Assembly (NCBI RefSeq): GCF_024498075.1
Contig: NZ_JANHOF010000008.1
Coordinates: forward strand, 62,001-126,000
From: Paenibacillus mendelii
GTDB lineage: Bacteria > Bacillota > Bacilli > Paenibacillales > Paenibacillaceae
Direction: 5' to 3'
DNA length: 64,000 bases
Position numbers and translations under genes: made by a program. Positions 63,232 through 64,000 of this stretch are shown here, one piece after another (the first letter of the stretch is position 1; each line of letters begins with the position of its first letter). The notes under the pieces are model-generated. The model was not told the DNA's origin. It searched no databases and saw nothing but the letters and a program-made list of their open reading frames with translations.

Positions 63232-64000
63232 CTACTTCCCGCCCATTGCGGTCCAACTTTTGTAGTCGTGAATAGCCATTCCAGCATAACTGGCATGTTG
63301 AGAAAGTTTTTGATGGGCGGTTCGCAGCTCTTGTTCCATGAAATCTACACGCTTGGAATAAAACGAAGTGCGATCGCTTTCTGTATTTTTAGCGGTTTCC
63401 ACTGCAACGATCACTTGCTTATTAAGAGTGGACGCTTCTCTCAATATTGCAATGGCATTATCGACGATCCCATTCTTCCCTAATGCATGATTGCGATAAT
63501 CCATGATCACCAGGCCGTCGAACTTCTCCAATAACCATGCGCTAAAGCTATATTCGGTGCCCGGTACCTTAACGCTATTAATCCAATAAGGGACATCTAA
63601 CGTGACCTTCAAGCCGCTTCCTTTCGTTTTATTTTCTATAAACCTCAAATTATGTATCCATTCATCAAGAATCATCTTATTATTTGTTTTCCATTCGGTT
63701 AAGAGATAAGGTTCAATATCAAAATGCAGGCCATCAAAGCGTTCTTTGGGTCCAACGGACGCATTGTATTGCAGGGTCCATGTTATAAATGTATTCATTT
63801 GGTCCTGGTTCTTCTTAAAAGCCCATTCGGGACGGCCCGCCAGAGCCTCCACTCTGATTTGTTTTCCTTTGGCGCTTCGAATAAAATCTTGATACACCTT
63901 AGGGTCCATATCCCTATTAATCTGAAGGTAAATGGCCGTCACATCATGATCGCTTGCAAAGCTTATTATTTTATCTCGATCCTTTTCGATTATGCTGCTA
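63232..64000 (-). CDS. TIM-barrel-like glycosidase-type protein, N terminus beyond window
   Basis: The reading frame runs from the stop at 63232 to the window edge (at least 255 residues); a GTG at 63942 is only an internal candidate start. The visible part includes FDGLHFDIEPYLL, GLKVTLDVPYW, FDGLVIMDYRNHA and KQVIVAVETA, strand ends with acidic residues as in GH18/GH26-like (beta/alpha)8 barrels. No exact family is recognised. A secreted protein is possible but the N terminus is not visible. Confidence 0.75.
   Translation of the reverse strand, partial: SSIIEKDRDKIISFASDHDVTAIYLQINRDMDPKVYQDFIRSAKGKQIRVEALAGRPEWAFKKNQDQMNTFITWTLQYNASVGPKERFDGLHFDIEPYLLTEWKTNNKMILDEWIHNLRFIENKTKGSGLKVTLDVPYWINSVKVPGTEYSFSAWLLEKFDGLVIMDYRNHALGKNGIVDNAIAILREASTLNKQVIVAVETAKNTESDRTSFYSKRVDFMEQELRTAHQKLSQHASYAGMAIHDYKSWTAMGGK

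Overview
The window reads as a chromosome segment of a Paenibacillus-like (Paenibacillaceae, Firmicutes) bacterium. The signs are strong GGAGG ribosome binding sites, many TTG/GTG starts, two LplB/YtcP/lipoprotein-type sugar ABC transporters, a YesM/YesN-type two-component pair, an S-layer-homology exoprotein and a Firmicutes-type lasso peptide leader. This is inferred from gene content only; no 16S rRNA gene or other taxonomic marker is present.

Layout. (1) 1-1.4 kb is an integration scar: a decayed tyrosine recombinase, the 3' tail of an RlmCD/RumA-like rRNA methyltransferase gene, and a short terminal-inverted-repeat remnant. (2) 1.4-11.3 kb is a tightly overlapping four-gene minus-strand operon ending in a DEAH helicase-DUF1998 protein. 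It resembles a Druantia type I anti-phage locus without DruA. (3) 12.1-20.2 kb is a five-gene operon: SWIM zinc finger, HEAT-like protein, MoxR AAA+ ATPase, DUF5682 protein and VWA protein. It is the Firmicutes counterpart of the E. coli yehQ/I/L/M/P-type set. (4) 20.6-33.9 kb is a carbohydrate catabolic cluster on the minus strand: six-hairpin glycosidase-like protein, kinase-like protein, YesM/YesN pair, PhyH oxygenase, solute-binding lipoprotein, two permeases, an enolase-superfamily sugar-acid dehydratase and a DUF2961 (GH172) protein. (5) 34.5-38.1 kb is an isolated plus-strand gene for a 1182-residue protein with a PKD-like domain, a circularly permuted papain-like (YiiX/NlpC-P60) domain and a CnaB-like domain.

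(6) 38.3-42.5 kb is a compact lasso peptide locus: cyclase, a 49-residue precursor and an ABC exporter, with its own promoter, an 18-bp palindrome and an intercistronic terminator. The predicted core has 28 residues, a Gly1-Asp9 ring and two cysteines. No B1/B2 leader-processing genes are present. (7) 42.7-48 kb holds an aminoglycoside-phosphotransferase-fold protein, a YgjP-type metallopeptidase and an SLH protein with four tandem C-terminal repeats. (8) 48.2-51.1 kb is a divergent AraC regulator and GtaA-like glutaminase pair. (9) 51.2-57 kb is a six-gene operon of an ECF sigma factor and ABC-2 transporter proteins, one fused to a degenerate M1-like domain. (10) 57.2-60.9 kb is a second lipoprotein/permease ABC operon. 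Its leader carries two tandem copies of an antiterminator/terminator-like RNA element. (11) 61.1-63.1 kb has two consecutive TauD-like dioxygenases, and a truncated TIM-barrel-like protein runs off the right edge.

The most interesting items are the unannotated lasso precursor in its reduced cluster, the tandem attenuator leader, the DruA-less Druantia-like operon with homopolymer tracts, and the permuted-papain multidomain protein with a 38-bp remnant of itself on the far side of the lasso genes.
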